A stretch of 64,000 nucleotides of DNA from Paenibacillus sp. CF384 (GTDB lineage Bacteria > Bacillota > Bacilli > Paenibacillales > Paenibacillaceae), in assembly GCF_900106745.1 (NCBI RefSeq), contig NZ_FNNV01000001.1, positions 682,001-746,000 on the forward strand, written 5' to 3'. A model generated the notes under the pieces. It had not been told where the DNA came from. It saw only the letters and a list, made by a program, of their open reading frames with translations, and searched no databases. Positions 35,063-44,342 of this stretch are shown one piece after another; position 1 is the stretch's first letter; every line of letters begins with the position of its first letter. The position numbers and the translations under genes are program-made.

Positions 35063-36223
35063 ATGATGATACGATTAATAGACAGCCCCATTCGCAACGA
35101 TGTAGAACGCAATCGAGCTGCGCTTGTCGAGCAGCTGGCAGTTCGTTTCGCGGAGCGAGCGCCCAGATACGATCGCGAGGGCTCGTTTCCATTTGATAAT
35201 TTTGCCGACCTGCGTAAGGAAGGATATCTGAAGCTGACCGTTCCTCGGGCTTTCGGTGGCGACGAAATCTCTCTGTACGAGTTCGTCCTGCTGCAAGAAA
35301 GGCTCGCTTACGGGGACGGTTCGACTGCGCTTGCCGTCGGCTGGCATCTCGGCCAGATCATGCATTTGCGCACGACCGGTAAGTGGCCGGCGGAGACGTT
35401 CGAAGCACTTTGCCGCTCCGTCGTGAAGGACGGCACGATGATTAACACGTTCGCCAGCGAGGCCGCTTCCGGCAGCCCGAGCCGTGGCGGCCGCCCGGAG
35501 ACAATCGCCGTTGCTGCGGACGGCGGTTGGCGGATCACGGGACGCAAGACGTTCAGCACGCTGTCGCCCATTCTTGACCGCTTCGTCGTGTCCGCCTACC
35601 TCCCGGACGAAGATTGTACGGCAGACTTTCTGGTCTATCAATCGGACCGGGTGTCGATCGTGGAGACATGGGACACGCTTGGTATGCGCGCGACAGGCAG
35701 CCATGACGTCGTGCTGGATGGCGCTTTCGCCGGCGCGGACAGCCGACTGACCGGCAAAGGCACGGATGACGGCGGCGGTTGGCTGCTGCATATACCCGCC
35801 TGCTATATGGGCATTGCCATTGCCGCGCGCGACTATGCGCTGGCATTCGCCCGCTCTTATAAACCTAATTCCTTGGATAAACCGATTGCCGCCCTCCCTA
35901 CCGTTCAACAAACGATCGGGGAGATGGAGGTCGAGCTTCGCACCGCCCGCACGCTGTTGTATGCGGCGGCCGACAGATGGGATAAGGAACCGACAGAGCG
36001 GACCGCGATGAAGCCGGAGCTCGGCTTGGCGAAATATACGGTCACGAACAACGCGATCCGCGTCGTCGACCTGGCGATGCGGATCGTCGGCGCTACCAGC
36101 TTAGCGCGCGCGAATCCGCTTGAGCGCTATTACCGCGACGTCCGTGCCGGCTTGCACAACCCGCCGATGGACAGCTCGGTTATTCAGATGCTGGCCGCTC
36201 AGGCGCTAGGCGAGGAAACATAA
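35063..36223 (+). CDS. Acyl-CoA dehydrogenase family protein
   Basis: The 386-aa flavoprotein-type sequence has the N-terminal helical domain (FPFDNFADLRKEGYLKLTVP), a middle beta domain (TFASEAASGSPSRGG, WRITGRKTFSTLSPILD), WDTLGMRATGSHDV and a C-terminal helical domain. The layout fits the DszC/SfnB-like branch that contains FMN-dependent monooxygenases as well as dehydrogenases. AAGGAG precedes the ATG ATG start. Its stop abuts the convergent bshB2-like stop with no gap and no terminator. Confidence 0.85.
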   Translation: MMIRLIDSPIRNDVERNRAALVEQLAVRFAERAPRYDREGSFPFDNFADLRKEGYLKLTVPRAFGGDEISLYEFVLLQERLAYGDGSTALAVGWHLGQIMHLRTTGKWPAETFEALCRSVVKDGTMINTFASEAASGSPSRGGRPETIAVAADGGWRITGRKTFSTLSPILDRFVVSAYLPDEDCTADFLVYQSDRVSIVETWDTLGMRATGSHDVVLDGAFAGADSRLTGKGTDDGGGWLLHIPACYMGIAIAARDYALAFARSYKPNSLDKPIAALPTVQQTIGEMEVELRTARTLLYAAADRWDKEPTERTAMKPELGLAKYTVTNNAIRVVDLAMRIVGATSLARANPLERYYRDVRAGLHNPPMDSSVIQMLAAQALGEET

Positions 36224-36931
36224 TCAGAACAAATCGTCACTAGCCCGCTGCGGCGAGTTGACGTCCCCTTTCAGGAAATACTCATACTTACCGAACCGGG
36301 ACAGCGCAGCTTTATCGGACTGCCATACCCATTCGTCGATTTCGGTCTGGCAGCGGTGAGCGCGGAATGCGGCGAGCTTAGCTGCGTTGTGCGCCTTCAC
36401 GTCGACACGAATGACGTCGTTCTTGGTGTGTCCGTAATGCTCCGGATGCTCCAGCGCGTCCCCGAACGTAATGAAATATAGCGCACCATTATCAGCGGTA
36501 CGCCGGAAGGCGGCCGTCGTGGCCTTGCCAATTGCGCAGTGGTCCGGATGACCGCCATACCGTTCATGGAACGTCAACACGACATCCGGCTTTACTTCGC
36601 GAATAAGAGCTTCAATACGCTCGATTAGCGAAGCTTCGTCTTCGAATTCAACGGTTTTATCCCGCAGTCCGAAGAAAATTAACCTGCCAATGCCCAGGCA
36701 GTCGCAGGCTTCCCGCAGCTCCTGCTCGCGGGCGGCAGCCATCGTTTCGCGATTGAGATACGGCGGATTACCCATGCGCCTTCCCATATCGCCTTTCGTT
36801 GCGCTCACTAATGTAATCTCGACGCCTTCGGCGGCGTATTTCGCCAGCGTCCCCCCGCAAATAAACGACTCGTCGTCGGGATGGGCGAATACAGCAAGCA
36901 GCTTGCGTTTCAGCACTTGTTCGTGGCTCAT
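36224..36931 (-). CDS. bshB2: BshB2-like PIG-L deacetylase (bacillithiol synthesis)
   Basis: The 235-aa zinc-dependent LmbE/PIG-L deacetylase carries the metal motif AHPDDESFICGG and the second His motif HPDHCAIG. MGRRMGNPPYLNRETM and FGLRDKTVEFEDE are characteristic of BshB2. These enzymes deacetylate N-acetylglucosaminyl-malate to GlcN-Mal and can also remove bacillithiol conjugates. Its start overlaps the yojF-like stop by four bases (ATGA), the same pair order as in Bacillus. Confidence 0.9.
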   Translation of the reverse strand: MSHEQVLKRKLLAVFAHPDDESFICGGTLAKYAAEGVEITLVSATKGDMGRRMGNPPYLNRETMAAAREQELREACDCLGIGRLIFFGLRDKTVEFEDEASLIERIEALIREVKPDVVLTFHERYGGHPDHCAIGKATTAAFRRTADNGALYFITFGDALEHPEHYGHTKNDVIRVDVKAHNAAKLAAFRAHRCQTEIDEWVWQSDKAALSRFGKYEYFLKGDVNSPQRASDDLF

Positions 36932-37239
36932 TCCGGAAACGGCTCCCTTCCTAGATGCAGCGCGACATTCATGCGACCTCTGTCGTCATAGCCGGCCAGC
37001 AGCAGACGGCCTTCTCCGTCCACTTCGAAATGCGTAAGCGCCTCCATCCGCAGCCAGCCGTGGCCGTCAAAACGGAGCGCCGCGCGGAATGATTCTTCTC
37101 CCGCGATAAAAGCATGCGTAACCCGCACCTTGAAATTGCGGACAAACATGAATGACGTTGCTTCGCTGTGAATATAAATCTCGGACTCTACGAATTTTCG
37201 CAGCTCGGCCTCCACTTCAATTCGATTAATAGGCATCAT
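36928..37239 (-). CDS. yojF: YojF-like protein (DUF1806)
   Basis: The 103-aa protein matches the DUF1806 family: MPINRIEVEAELRKF start, EIYIHSEAT, MEALTHFEVDGEGRLLLAGYD. The family is found with bshB2 in Bacillus-type genomes; its function is unknown. The start is an ATG ATG pair with a GAGAG-like site. The four-base overlap with bshB2 supports coupled expression. Confidence 0.87.
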   Translation of the reverse strand: MMPINRIEVEAELRKFVESEIYIHSEATSFMFVRNFKVRVTHAFIAGEESFRAALRFDGHGWLRMEALTHFEVDGEGRLLLAGYDDRGRMNVALHLGREPFPE

Positions 37240-37288
37240 GGCTAAACTCTCTTTTCTATAAGGAATGTGTTATAAAGCTTCTGCCCTG

Positions 37289-38206
37289 TTAGGATCGCAT
37301 GCTCATGGCTTGAAAGGCATGACTCGTAACGCATTGCTCGAGCCAAAGCGGTTCGAGACCACCGGCCGCTGCTGCAGGGAGAAAGTCGGTAAATAAGTGA
37401 TGATAAGGACGCAAATTCCCGCCTTTGTGTTGTCCTACATTGTACCAGCCTGTATCCTGTGACAAAAGCACGCGGTCACCGACGCCGCAGCCCAGCAGCT
37501 GACCTAACAGATCCACATGCTCTTCATACGTGCCCGGCAATATGGAGTCGATGGATATCCAACCTCCTGCCTCCGCAAGCCGTTTGTAAACATCACTGAC
37601 TTTAAACGTTTGTGCATGCACCCAAATGAACCGTTCCTGATCGAATTGCGCTTTTTTCATAATATCGTAGGCATGCAAAGCGATATCATTACCTATCGTG
37701 TGACATTGTATCGGCAGGCCGGTTTCCAGTGAGGTTCGCATCGCAGCACGGAGAATTTTCGCTTGAATATCGTCGATTACCGTGCCGTCATTAAGCGCGA
37801 TTTTGATAAAACCCGGAAACACCTTACTCTCTCCGATACCGTCCCGTGCTTCTCGAATCCATATATCGGCAAGATCTTGTTCTGTAATCTCATTAACGAA
37901 AGCAGGCAAATACGGCTTTTTATAAAATCCAGTGTTCGTAATTAGATGGACTCCGGACAATTCCGACAGCTGCCGCAGAATGTAAGGGTCCCGCCCTAAA
38001 TACTCCGGTGCGCAGTCCACCATGGTGCTGCATCCAGATTCCTTCAACTTTAACAAGTACGGCAGAACGGATGTGACCACTTCTTCACGGTCATACATGT
38101 TCGGAGCAAGCTTCCCGTCTTCTACAAACCCTACGAGCACATGCTCATGTTCCAAAATTCGTCCTGCATCTTTTGCTGTAATTCGACCCAAAACCGTTTG
38201 CAGCAC
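37289..38206 (-). CDS. Phosphotriesterase-family metal-dependent hydrolase
   Basis: The 305-aa TIM-barrel protein has the PTE-family N-terminal metal motif (ILEHEHVLVGF), GCSTMVDCAPEYLGRD, a likely bridging Lys in FPGFIKIALNDG, QCHTIGND, WVHAQTF and LLSQDTGW (late Asp). Family members are lactonases or phosphotriesterase homologues; no phosphotriesterase activity should be assumed. It starts with GTG at 38206, with GAGGTG five bases upstream. It lies 49 bp upstream of yojF on the same strand. Confidence 0.87.
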   Translation of the reverse strand: MLQTVLGRITAKDAGRILEHEHVLVGFVEDGKLAPNMYDREEVVTSVLPYLLKLKESGCSTMVDCAPEYLGRDPYILRQLSELSGVHLITNTGFYKKPYLPAFVNEITEQDLADIWIREARDGIGESKVFPGFIKIALNDGTVIDDIQAKILRAAMRTSLETGLPIQCHTIGNDIALHAYDIMKKAQFDQERFIWVHAQTFKVSDVYKRLAEAGGWISIDSILPGTYEEHVDLLGQLLGCGVGDRVLLSQDTGWYNVGQHKGGNLRPYHHLFTDFLPAAAAGGLEPLWLEQCVTSHAFQAMSMRS

Positions 38207-38392
38207 AGCAGCACCTCTTCTCGTGATCTGGCTTCTTGCGTTTCAACTCTTAGTTGGTATTCGAGAAATCAATGAACTCTCCTGCCCATTCCGCTGCAAA
38301 GAAGTTCACGTAAAAATTCTCTCCTCCAATTGAAGGAAACAACGGTCCTTCTCTCGAAATCAAGAGCAAGCACACAGAAAAGGAGCAACCTC

Positions 38393-39646
38393 ATGCTCTC
38401 TCATTCCGCATTCATCCTCAATGCATTTATTATCTTCTTGCCTTTGATTTTTTTCCGTCCCTTCTATAAACGCAAGCACCCGCTCTTCGTATTTGTTTTG
38501 TTCTTGATTCCCATGATTATTACAATGACCTTTCCGGTGAGAATATTCGATTCGGTGCTCGACCTAAGAGGAATTCCGCTCGTGATCGGCTCTCTCTCCG
38601 GCGGCCTTTATACCATGCTGCTCTTATTCGGCAGTCTGCTTGCGTACCGGCAGATATTAGGCGATATCAATCTATTTCATTACTTCCTATCGCTATTGCC
38701 GACAATTGTGCTGCTGCTGTTCCTATTCAAGATGTACGAGAACGCAGGCGCCAAGAAGAGAATGGTGATTGTTGCTGTTACTTGCTTCTTTTTACGCGTG
38801 ACGGTTGTCAATCTGTACGCCCTGCTAGAAGGGAATGCTTCCTTTTTTATGGCGTCGTTTGTTCCGAGTCTGCCCATCATCTTCGTTCAGTGCATCATGG
38901 CAGTGATGCTGGTGTTCATCATTGAAATGATCCGCTCGCAGAGTCGGATGCAAGACGAGATCATCCATGCGGAGAAAATGAAGGTCGTCAGCGAGATCGC
39001 AGCCTCCGTAGCGCACGAAGTCCGCAACCCGTTAACGTCCGTCCGCGGCTTCATCCAACTGATGTCCGATCCGGCACTCAGCGACCGGAAGCGTAAAGAG
39101 TTCTCAGCTATTACGCTCGAGGAGCTTGACCGGGCAGAATCGATTATTTCCGATTACTTGTCGCTCGCCAAACCGCAAAACGAGAAGCTAGAACCGATCG
39201 TCCTGGAGGAAGCCCTTGCCAAAGCGGCCCAAATCCTGAACTCATATGCGAATCTTCAAAATGTCGAGATCATCACGGATATCAAGCACCCCGCAACGGT
39301 ATATGGCAGCAAGTCCAAGTTCAGGCAAGCCATCATCAATATCGGCAAGAACGCCATCGAGGCAATGCCCGGCGGGGGTATGTTGACTTTGACTTATACG
39401 GTCAATGAGCCTAAACAAATCGTCACCATCACGATCACCGATACCGGAATCGGCATGAATGAGGAACAACTTAACCGGCTTGGGTCGCCCTATTACACCA
39501 CCAAAGATAAAGGCACCGGGCTTGGCACCATGGTCATCTTCAGCGTCATTCGGGGCATGAACGGCAAGATCGAGGTACGCAGCAAAGAAGGAGAAGGTAC
39601 TACGTATTTCATCACGCTGCCGTTGAGTCAACATGCTAATGATTAG
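38393..39646 (+). CDS. Sensor histidine kinase (KinB-like, 5TMR-type)
   Basis: The 417-aa kinase has about six N-terminal membrane helices of the 5TM-5TMR_LYT kind, then a HisKA domain with SVAHEVRNPLTSVRGFIQL and an HATPase domain (NIGKNAIEAMPGG, DTGIGM, GTGLG). It resembles orphan sporulation kinases such as KinB and lacks an adjacent regulator, as those do. The ATG at 38393 has AAGGAG seven bases upstream. It converges on the next gene with a 9-bp gap and no terminator. Confidence 0.88.
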   Translation: MLSHSAFILNAFIIFLPLIFFRPFYKRKHPLFVFVLFLIPMIITMTFPVRIFDSVLDLRGIPLVIGSLSGGLYTMLLLFGSLLAYRQILGDINLFHYFLSLLPTIVLLLFLFKMYENAGAKKRMVIVAVTCFFLRVTVVNLYALLEGNASFFMASFVPSLPIIFVQCIMAVMLVFIIEMIRSQSRMQDEIIHAEKMKVVSEIAASVAHEVRNPLTSVRGFIQLMSDPALSDRKRKEFSAITLEELDRAESIISDYLSLAKPQNEKLEPIVLEEALAKAAQILNSYANLQNVEIITDIKHPATVYGSKSKFRQAIINIGKNAIEAMPGGGMLTLTYTVNEPKQIVTITITDTGIGMNEEQLNRLGSPYYTTKDKGTGLGTMVIFSVIRGMNGKIEVRSKEGEGTTYFITLPLSQHAND

Positions 39647-39655
39647 GAGTTCTCC

Positions 39656-40261
39656 CTATTTCCTGGACCATAAATTCTGATACAAGCCCGTGACCGTCAG
39701 ACGGACAGTGCCTTTTTCGTCTTGCGTGATCCCATCTTTCTTATACGCATCATTCGGAAAGAGGTAGAAAGAAAATTCATCCCCATCCTTGAAATTTATG
39801 CCACTGGTGCCGTACGTAGCGCTTTCATACACGTTTCCGTTATATTCGGCCGTCATCTTCGCACTCGTCTCGGACGTGAATTCGTGTTCGCCTACCGTCT
39901 TGTGATGTGTGCCTGAAATTAATGAGGCTCCGTTACTCGAATACGTTCCGACCGTCCGAAATCCGATTCGATAACCTCCGCCCTGCAAATCGACGTTATC
40001 GAACCACATCACATAAATGCGGTGCGCCCCGTCATTGTACAGTTCTTTACCCACGTTGCTTTCCAAATCGGCCAAATCGACGGTAACGGAATACTCCCCC
40101 GGAACGGTGTAACCATGCTTATCCGTAAACTTATCCGTGTTATTCGCGATATCCGCCATTTGCATCGTCCATGCAGCCGGAAAGCCGACCAGCAAGTAAT
40201 ATAGTAAAACAACAACAGCCGCACCGATAATCGAGCTGATTAGTTTGGTTCTACGTTTCAT
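39656..40261 (-). CDS. Hypothetical membrane-anchored protein
   Basis: The 201-aa product has one N-terminal membrane helix (LISSIIGAAVVVLLYYLLVG) and an extracellular, beta-rich remainder (GEYSVTVDLADLESNVGKEL; GTVRLTVTGLYQNLW). I do not recognise a family. GGAGGGACTA precedes the ATG. Confidence 0.72.
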   Translation of the reverse strand: MKRRTKLISSIIGAAVVVLLYYLLVGFPAAWTMQMADIANNTDKFTDKHGYTVPGEYSVTVDLADLESNVGKELYNDGAHRIYVMWFDNVDLQGGGYRIGFRTVGTYSSNGASLISGTHHKTVGEHEFTSETSAKMTAEYNGNVYESATYGTSGINFKDGDEFSFYLFPNDAYKKDGITQDEKGTVRLTVTGLYQNLWSRK

Positions 40262-40365
40262 TAGTCCCTCCGAATCTGTTAAAAAACTTTATATGCCGAA
40301 TTGGTTTCCATCCATGATGTTCATATTCTTAACAAACTCTTCGATTTCTACATCTAGCACATCTA

Positions 40366-40701
40366 TTATTGAACTTGATTAACTAAGTCTATTAGCTCAG
40401 ATTGTGTTAGTTTATACTCACCTAACGGAGCCTGATTACCGTTAATGTAATACACGTAGCGAGCTAATAAGCCATTCTGACTTTCCCACCATATGGATTG
40501 ACTACTTTCGTCTTCGTCGTAGGCATGAATTCCATTATCGAGGTCTATAGACTGCATATTTTTCTTTTCAGAAAATGTATAGGGTTCATAATGACTCCGC
40601 TTACTCAAAGCTTCCATCTCATTATCGCTACTGCATCCACTCAAAAGACAACATAGTAATATCAAAAAGATAAGACGAATCTCAATCCCCCCTTTTATCA
40701 T
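40366..40701 (-). CDS. Small lipoprotein, unknown
   Basis: The 111-aa protein has a hydrophobic N-terminus and lipobox LSGC near residue 23. The remainder is polar and ends in a predicted helix (LTQSELIDLVNQVQ). The start is unsure, because the AAAGGGGGG ribosome-site-like run lies inside the frame after the ATG. No family is recognised. Confidence 0.65.
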   Translation of the reverse strand: MIKGGIEIRLIFLILLCCLLSGCSSDNEMEALSKRSHYEPYTFSEKKNMQSIDLDNGIHAYDEDESSQSIWWESQNGLLARYVYYINGNQAPLGEYKLTQSELIDLVNQVQ

Positions 40702-40832
40702 TTGTTATATTTTAACACTAATACTAGCGAACGTTTGTTCCTTAGTCAATATAAAGAATGTGCCTTTATCGGGTTCCAACTGCAGTTTGACAGCGTATGC
40801 TGAAGTTGGACAACACTTCCAGTAAAGGATGA

Positions 40833-42074
40833 ATGCGAATGAACCATCGCTTCAAGACGCTGCTTATTAGTTTGTTAACATGTATGATGTGCTTCATCTT
40901 CACCGCCCCCGCCCCCGCTTCCGCCGACAACAACATCATCCACCTTCCAGTTATCAAGATTCCGTGGCTGACCTTGCCTTCGCCGTATTTGGTTTGGAAA
41001 CAGCCGATCGGAACAGGAGCAATCATCGGTCCCGTACACGCACTGAACCACTTGTTCGTTGCGGCCTCGGACGTTAGAAACGGTAATCATCTGTATGTAT
41101 TTGACCTCATTAATGAGGACTATCAAAACGTCCAACAGTTTGATTACGATCAGCCGATTACATCGCTTGCCTCGAGACCCAACTACTCGGGTGTCACACT
41201 CTACGTCGGTACCCAAAGCATGTTATATGCCTATCAAATTCCATACTCGTTCGAGGATCACGTCACACCCTCCCTCCTATGGACGCTACCAATCGGCAAT
41301 ACGATTGACCATGCCATTTTCGATACTTATGGCAATATTTACGTCCTGTCGAATGCCGAAGTATATAGTAAATTAACTGCCATCAGCCCGAGCGGCAAAG
41401 TGCTGTGGACATATAGATTCGCTGACTATTTCAGCAACCCGCCTGAAATCGACAACCATAATGTCGTCTACGCAGGCTCCCTCTCTGGCAAACTCTATGC
41501 AATTAGTACGCGTAATGCAGTAGCCGTACAGGTACCAGGCACTTATACCATTAAAATTTCGCTCGCCAATCCCGTACTGGAATGGAAAGCAACCATCGGG
41601 AAGCCGACCGATACGATTTATCCAGCTGTTCAATCCATTACGAACGAATTGTTCGTGAGCTCGACATCGAGCGGCGTCTTCGCTCTGAACGCGAACGGCT
41701 CGGTGAAATGGCATTACTCTCTCCTAAATGACGAAGTGAGCGCCGCTCCCCAAATTTGGAATGGCACGGTTTATTTTGGAACATCCATAGCGGGCAAGCT
41801 TTATGCATTATCGACTGATGGCACATTGAAATGGAAGTACAGTCAGCAAGGAGCATTCACGCAAAGTGCCGTCATAGGAACACCTAGACTCATATACACG
41901 GGTGTTATTTTCTTCGCAACATCCAATCATTACGTATACGCCGTCCGGCCGGATGGCACCGGTCTATGGAAATTCCATGCAAAAGGGCCTATTGCAACTG
42001 CCCCATTTAGCGATTACAGCAATGGCCGTGCTTATGTAGTGACATCTAACGGCATGATCTACTGCATTGGATAA
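40833..42074 (+). CDS. Secreted PQQ-type beta-propeller protein
   Basis: The 413-aa exported protein has a signal peptide ending at APASA (about residue 31) and then repeated propeller blades of the PQQ/BamB type (LYVGTQSMLYAY, VYAGSLSGKLYAIS, VYFGTSIAGKLYALSTDGTLKWKYS, VYAVRPDGTGLWKF). It is probably a binding or scaffold protein at the cell surface; no enzymatic residues are seen. AAAGG precedes two near ATGs (40833 and 40839). Confidence 0.85.
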   Translation: MRMNHRFKTLLISLLTCMMCFIFTAPAPASADNNIIHLPVIKIPWLTLPSPYLVWKQPIGTGAIIGPVHALNHLFVAASDVRNGNHLYVFDLINEDYQNVQQFDYDQPITSLASRPNYSGVTLYVGTQSMLYAYQIPYSFEDHVTPSLLWTLPIGNTIDHAIFDTYGNIYVLSNAEVYSKLTAISPSGKVLWTYRFADYFSNPPEIDNHNVVYAGSLSGKLYAISTRNAVAVQVPGTYTIKISLANPVLEWKATIGKPTDTIYPAVQSITNELFVSSTSSGVFALNANGSVKWHYSLLNDEVSAAPQIWNGTVYFGTSIAGKLYALSTDGTLKWKYSQQGAFTQSAVIGTPRLIYTGVIFFATSNHYVYAVRPDGTGLWKFHAKGPIATAPFSDYSNGRAYVVTSNGMIYCIG

Positions 42075-42130
42075 TGAAGTTATATTAGGACTAAGCTGAC
42101 AGGTTACAATTAACTTTTCAAATTAATCAA

Positions 42131-42168
42131 CAAAAGGCAACCGACACTCTTGTGCCGGCTGCCTTTTG
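42131..42168. terminator. Bidirectional terminator between the propeller and esterase genes
   Basis: CAAAAGGCAACCG-ACA pairs with TGTGCCGGCTGCCTTTTG through a CTCT loop. A/T runs on both sides let it end both convergent transcripts. Confidence 0.82.
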
Positions 42169-42169
42169 T

Positions 42170-42829
42170 TCATCGTCCAAACGCCCAAGCCACCATCAGC
42201 GGAAACTCTTCTCGCCACATCACATCGTCGTGCGACGCGATCCGCTCTCTCATTTCAACGTCCGCCCCTGCATTGCGCAGCGCATCCGCCCACCGGGTCG
42301 CGTTCTCTAGGAAGAACGGCTCCAATGTACCGGCCACGAGGTAGGTGAGCGGCAGAGATCTTGGCATCTCGGCGGGCGGGCGGTACCCTCCGCCTGGCGA
42401 CGCGGAGAAGACCGTACCGTAGATATCCGGATGCCGAAGCCCTATGGCGAGTGAGAGCTCTCCGCTGGCCGACACACCGCACACCGCGGTTCGTTTGGCG
42501 GGCAGCTCGACGCTGAAGCGTGATCGCACCCATCGGCGGACGTCCTCGACGAAGAACTTCTCGTGTGCCGCGAACCGTTCCGGATCGAACGGAGGTGAGT
42601 ACTCATGGATGCGCACCATCTCATCCGCATTGGACGTCCGGTGCGCGCCGACGATCATCGTGGGCGGCACGTCAGCGGCCGCTTCGAGGTACCTGCCCCA
42701 CTGCGAGATCAACTGACCATCACCGGCGAACACAATTGCCTGCGGTGGTTCGTGAGGAACATACACCGTAACCTGTCGACCACCATCATACTCAAGCGTC
42801 TCTGTTACGAGCTCTCCCGCAATCTTCAT
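42170..42829 (-). CDS. Esterase, enterochelin-esterase-like alpha/beta hydrolase
   Basis: The 219-aa alpha/beta hydrolase of the Fes/esterase D-like family has the nucleophile elbow CGVSASGELSLAIG in place of GxSxGG, and a catalytic His in ERIASHDDVMWREEFP. DNA composition is noticeably GC-richer than its neighbours. The ATG at 42829 has AGGAG nine bases upstream; upstream in-frame ATGs at 42856 and 42838 do not. The substrate is unknown. Confidence 0.82.
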   Translation of the reverse strand: MKIAGELVTETLEYDGGRQVTVYVPHEPPQAIVFAGDGQLISQWGRYLEAAADVPPTMIVGAHRTSNADEMVRIHEYSPPFDPERFAAHEKFFVEDVRRWVRSRFSVELPAKRTAVCGVSASGELSLAIGLRHPDIYGTVFSASPGGGYRPPAEMPRSLPLTYLVAGTLEPFFLENATRWADALRNAGADVEMRERIASHDDVMWREEFPLMVAWAFGR

Positions 42830-42890
42830 ATCTCTCATCTCCTGTATTAACATCATGCATGCATATATTCGAATTCATTTAGCCTACGGG

Positions 42891-43703
42891 CTAGCTCCGA
42901 ATATGTCGATTAAAGAAAATTTCAGTCATCTGGAGAACATCTTCCCAGCCAAGATTGCCGCCTTGAAGACCATGATTCGCCCCTTTGATTGCCAGAATAC
43001 TGGAATTATGAAGCGCTTCGTGTAAAATTTCTGCCTGATTGAATGGAATAATCTCATCTTCAGTACCGTGAATGATCAAGAAGGGCGGAGCAGCATCTGT
43101 TACAAATGTAAGCGGGCTGGCAAGCTTTGCTCTTTCCTGATGCTCTCTCACGTATCCGCCAATTAGTCGAGATTCCAACGACTCCGGTGAATCATGAAAG
43201 CCGTCCAACATCTGCAGGAAATCGACTGGGGCCGACCAGGTGGCAACCGCCTGCACGGAACTGGAAATACCGGGATTTCCGCTACAGCCTTCCATTTCTT
43301 CTACGTGTCCAGTCGTACCTAGCAATGCGGCCAGATGTCCGCCGGCGGAATGCCCGAAGACGCCAATCCGAGCCGGATCGCCACCGAAAGATTCTGCGTT
43401 CGCTCGAAGCCAACGCACAGCCGCCTTCGCATCATGCAACTGAGCGGGATAGATCGCTTCGTTGCTGAATCGATAATTAATGCTAACGGAGAGGTAGCCT
43501 TGGGCTGCAAAGTGTCGAACAAACATCCCGCTCTCCGAAGGTTCAGCCTTGTCCCCCCATAACCACGCGCCTCCATGAATATACATTGCTATCGGAAGTT
43601 TACCTCCCCGCTGCGATGGCAAAGCGATGTCGAGCAATAGCGGCTTGCCGTCCGCCTCCCCATAGATCACATCTGAAATGATTTGAATTTCTCGTTCCAA
43701 CAT
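42891..43703 (-). CDS. Alpha/beta hydrolase, BD-FAE-like esterase
   Basis: The 270-aa esterase has the oxyanion motif YIHGGAWLWGD, nucleophile GVFGHSAGGHLA, catalytic Asp in IIHGTEDEIIPF and His in KGANHGLQGG. It fits acyl esterases or feruloyl-esterase-like enzymes that remove side-chain esters. GAGGAG lies nine bases before the ATG at 43703; the earlier ATG (43724) lacks a site. Confidence 0.86.
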   Translation of the reverse strand: MLEREIQIISDVIYGEADGKPLLLDIALPSQRGGKLPIAMYIHGGAWLWGDKAEPSESGMFVRHFAAQGYLSVSINYRFSNEAIYPAQLHDAKAAVRWLRANAESFGGDPARIGVFGHSAGGHLAALLGTTGHVEEMEGCSGNPGISSSVQAVATWSAPVDFLQMLDGFHDSPESLESRLIGGYVREHQERAKLASPLTFVTDAAPPFLIIHGTEDEIIPFNQAEILHEALHNSSILAIKGANHGLQGGNLGWEDVLQMTEIFFNRHIRS

Positions 43704-43758
43704 CTGATGCTGCTCCTCTCTCATAGGAAAGCTGATATAGGATCACTCATAGATTCTC

Positions 43759-44277
43759 TCACAACGGTCTCGTCAACAACTTAACCAAATCTTTTTCACT
43801 TCGATTCCAATCATAGCTAACTTTCCATTCGTTGTTTACTTTTTGCATCGTCAAGACACCGTTTATATGAACGTTCTTCGATTCCTCTTGGCCATTTGTT
43901 ACTACTAAAGTCATATCGTATCTAAAGAATTTATTAGATTCATTTTTGATATCATCTTTACTACTCGGAATAAGATGAACCTTCTCAACGCTAATCGTAG
44001 ACTGCTCCGCTTGAGCTACTTGAAGTGGCAGTTCAATAACACGGCTCTGAGTTCCCCTCCTACTTGCAGGGATAAAATCATCGGTTATTAGGGACGACAA
44101 TTCCCGCTCTTTTATTTGAATGCTGCTTGGAAACGTGACATTCGTATAATCTTCTACTTCGTATTGCGTTTTGGCGTATTCTTTCGCAACTTGAATTGCC
44201 GCGCTGTAACTATTTTGGCATCCCACCAGGACAAGCAACAACATGACAGACAACAAGACTACATGCACTCTTCTCAA
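43759..44277 (-). CDS. Lipoprotein, unknown
   Basis: The 172-aa lipoprotein has lipobox LVGC (about residue 20). The mature part is a small mixed domain ending WKVSYDWNRSEKDLVKLL, reminiscent of nuclear-transport-factor-like lipoproteins but not assignable. It starts with TTG at 44277, with GGAGG eight bases upstream. Confidence 0.72.
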   Translation of the reverse strand: MRRVHVVLLSVMLLLVLVGCQNSYSAAIQVAKEYAKTQYEVEDYTNVTFPSSIQIKERELSSLITDDFIPASRRGTQSRVIELPLQVAQAEQSTISVEKVHLIPSSKDDIKNESNKFFRYDMTLVVTNGQEESKNVHINGVLTMQKVNNEWKVSYDWNRSEKDLVKLLTRPL

Positions 44278-44342
44278 GTTGCATTCCTCCAGGTATCGGT
44301 ATTATTCTAGTCCCTATCCTATCGAACGAAAATTCCCCCTGC

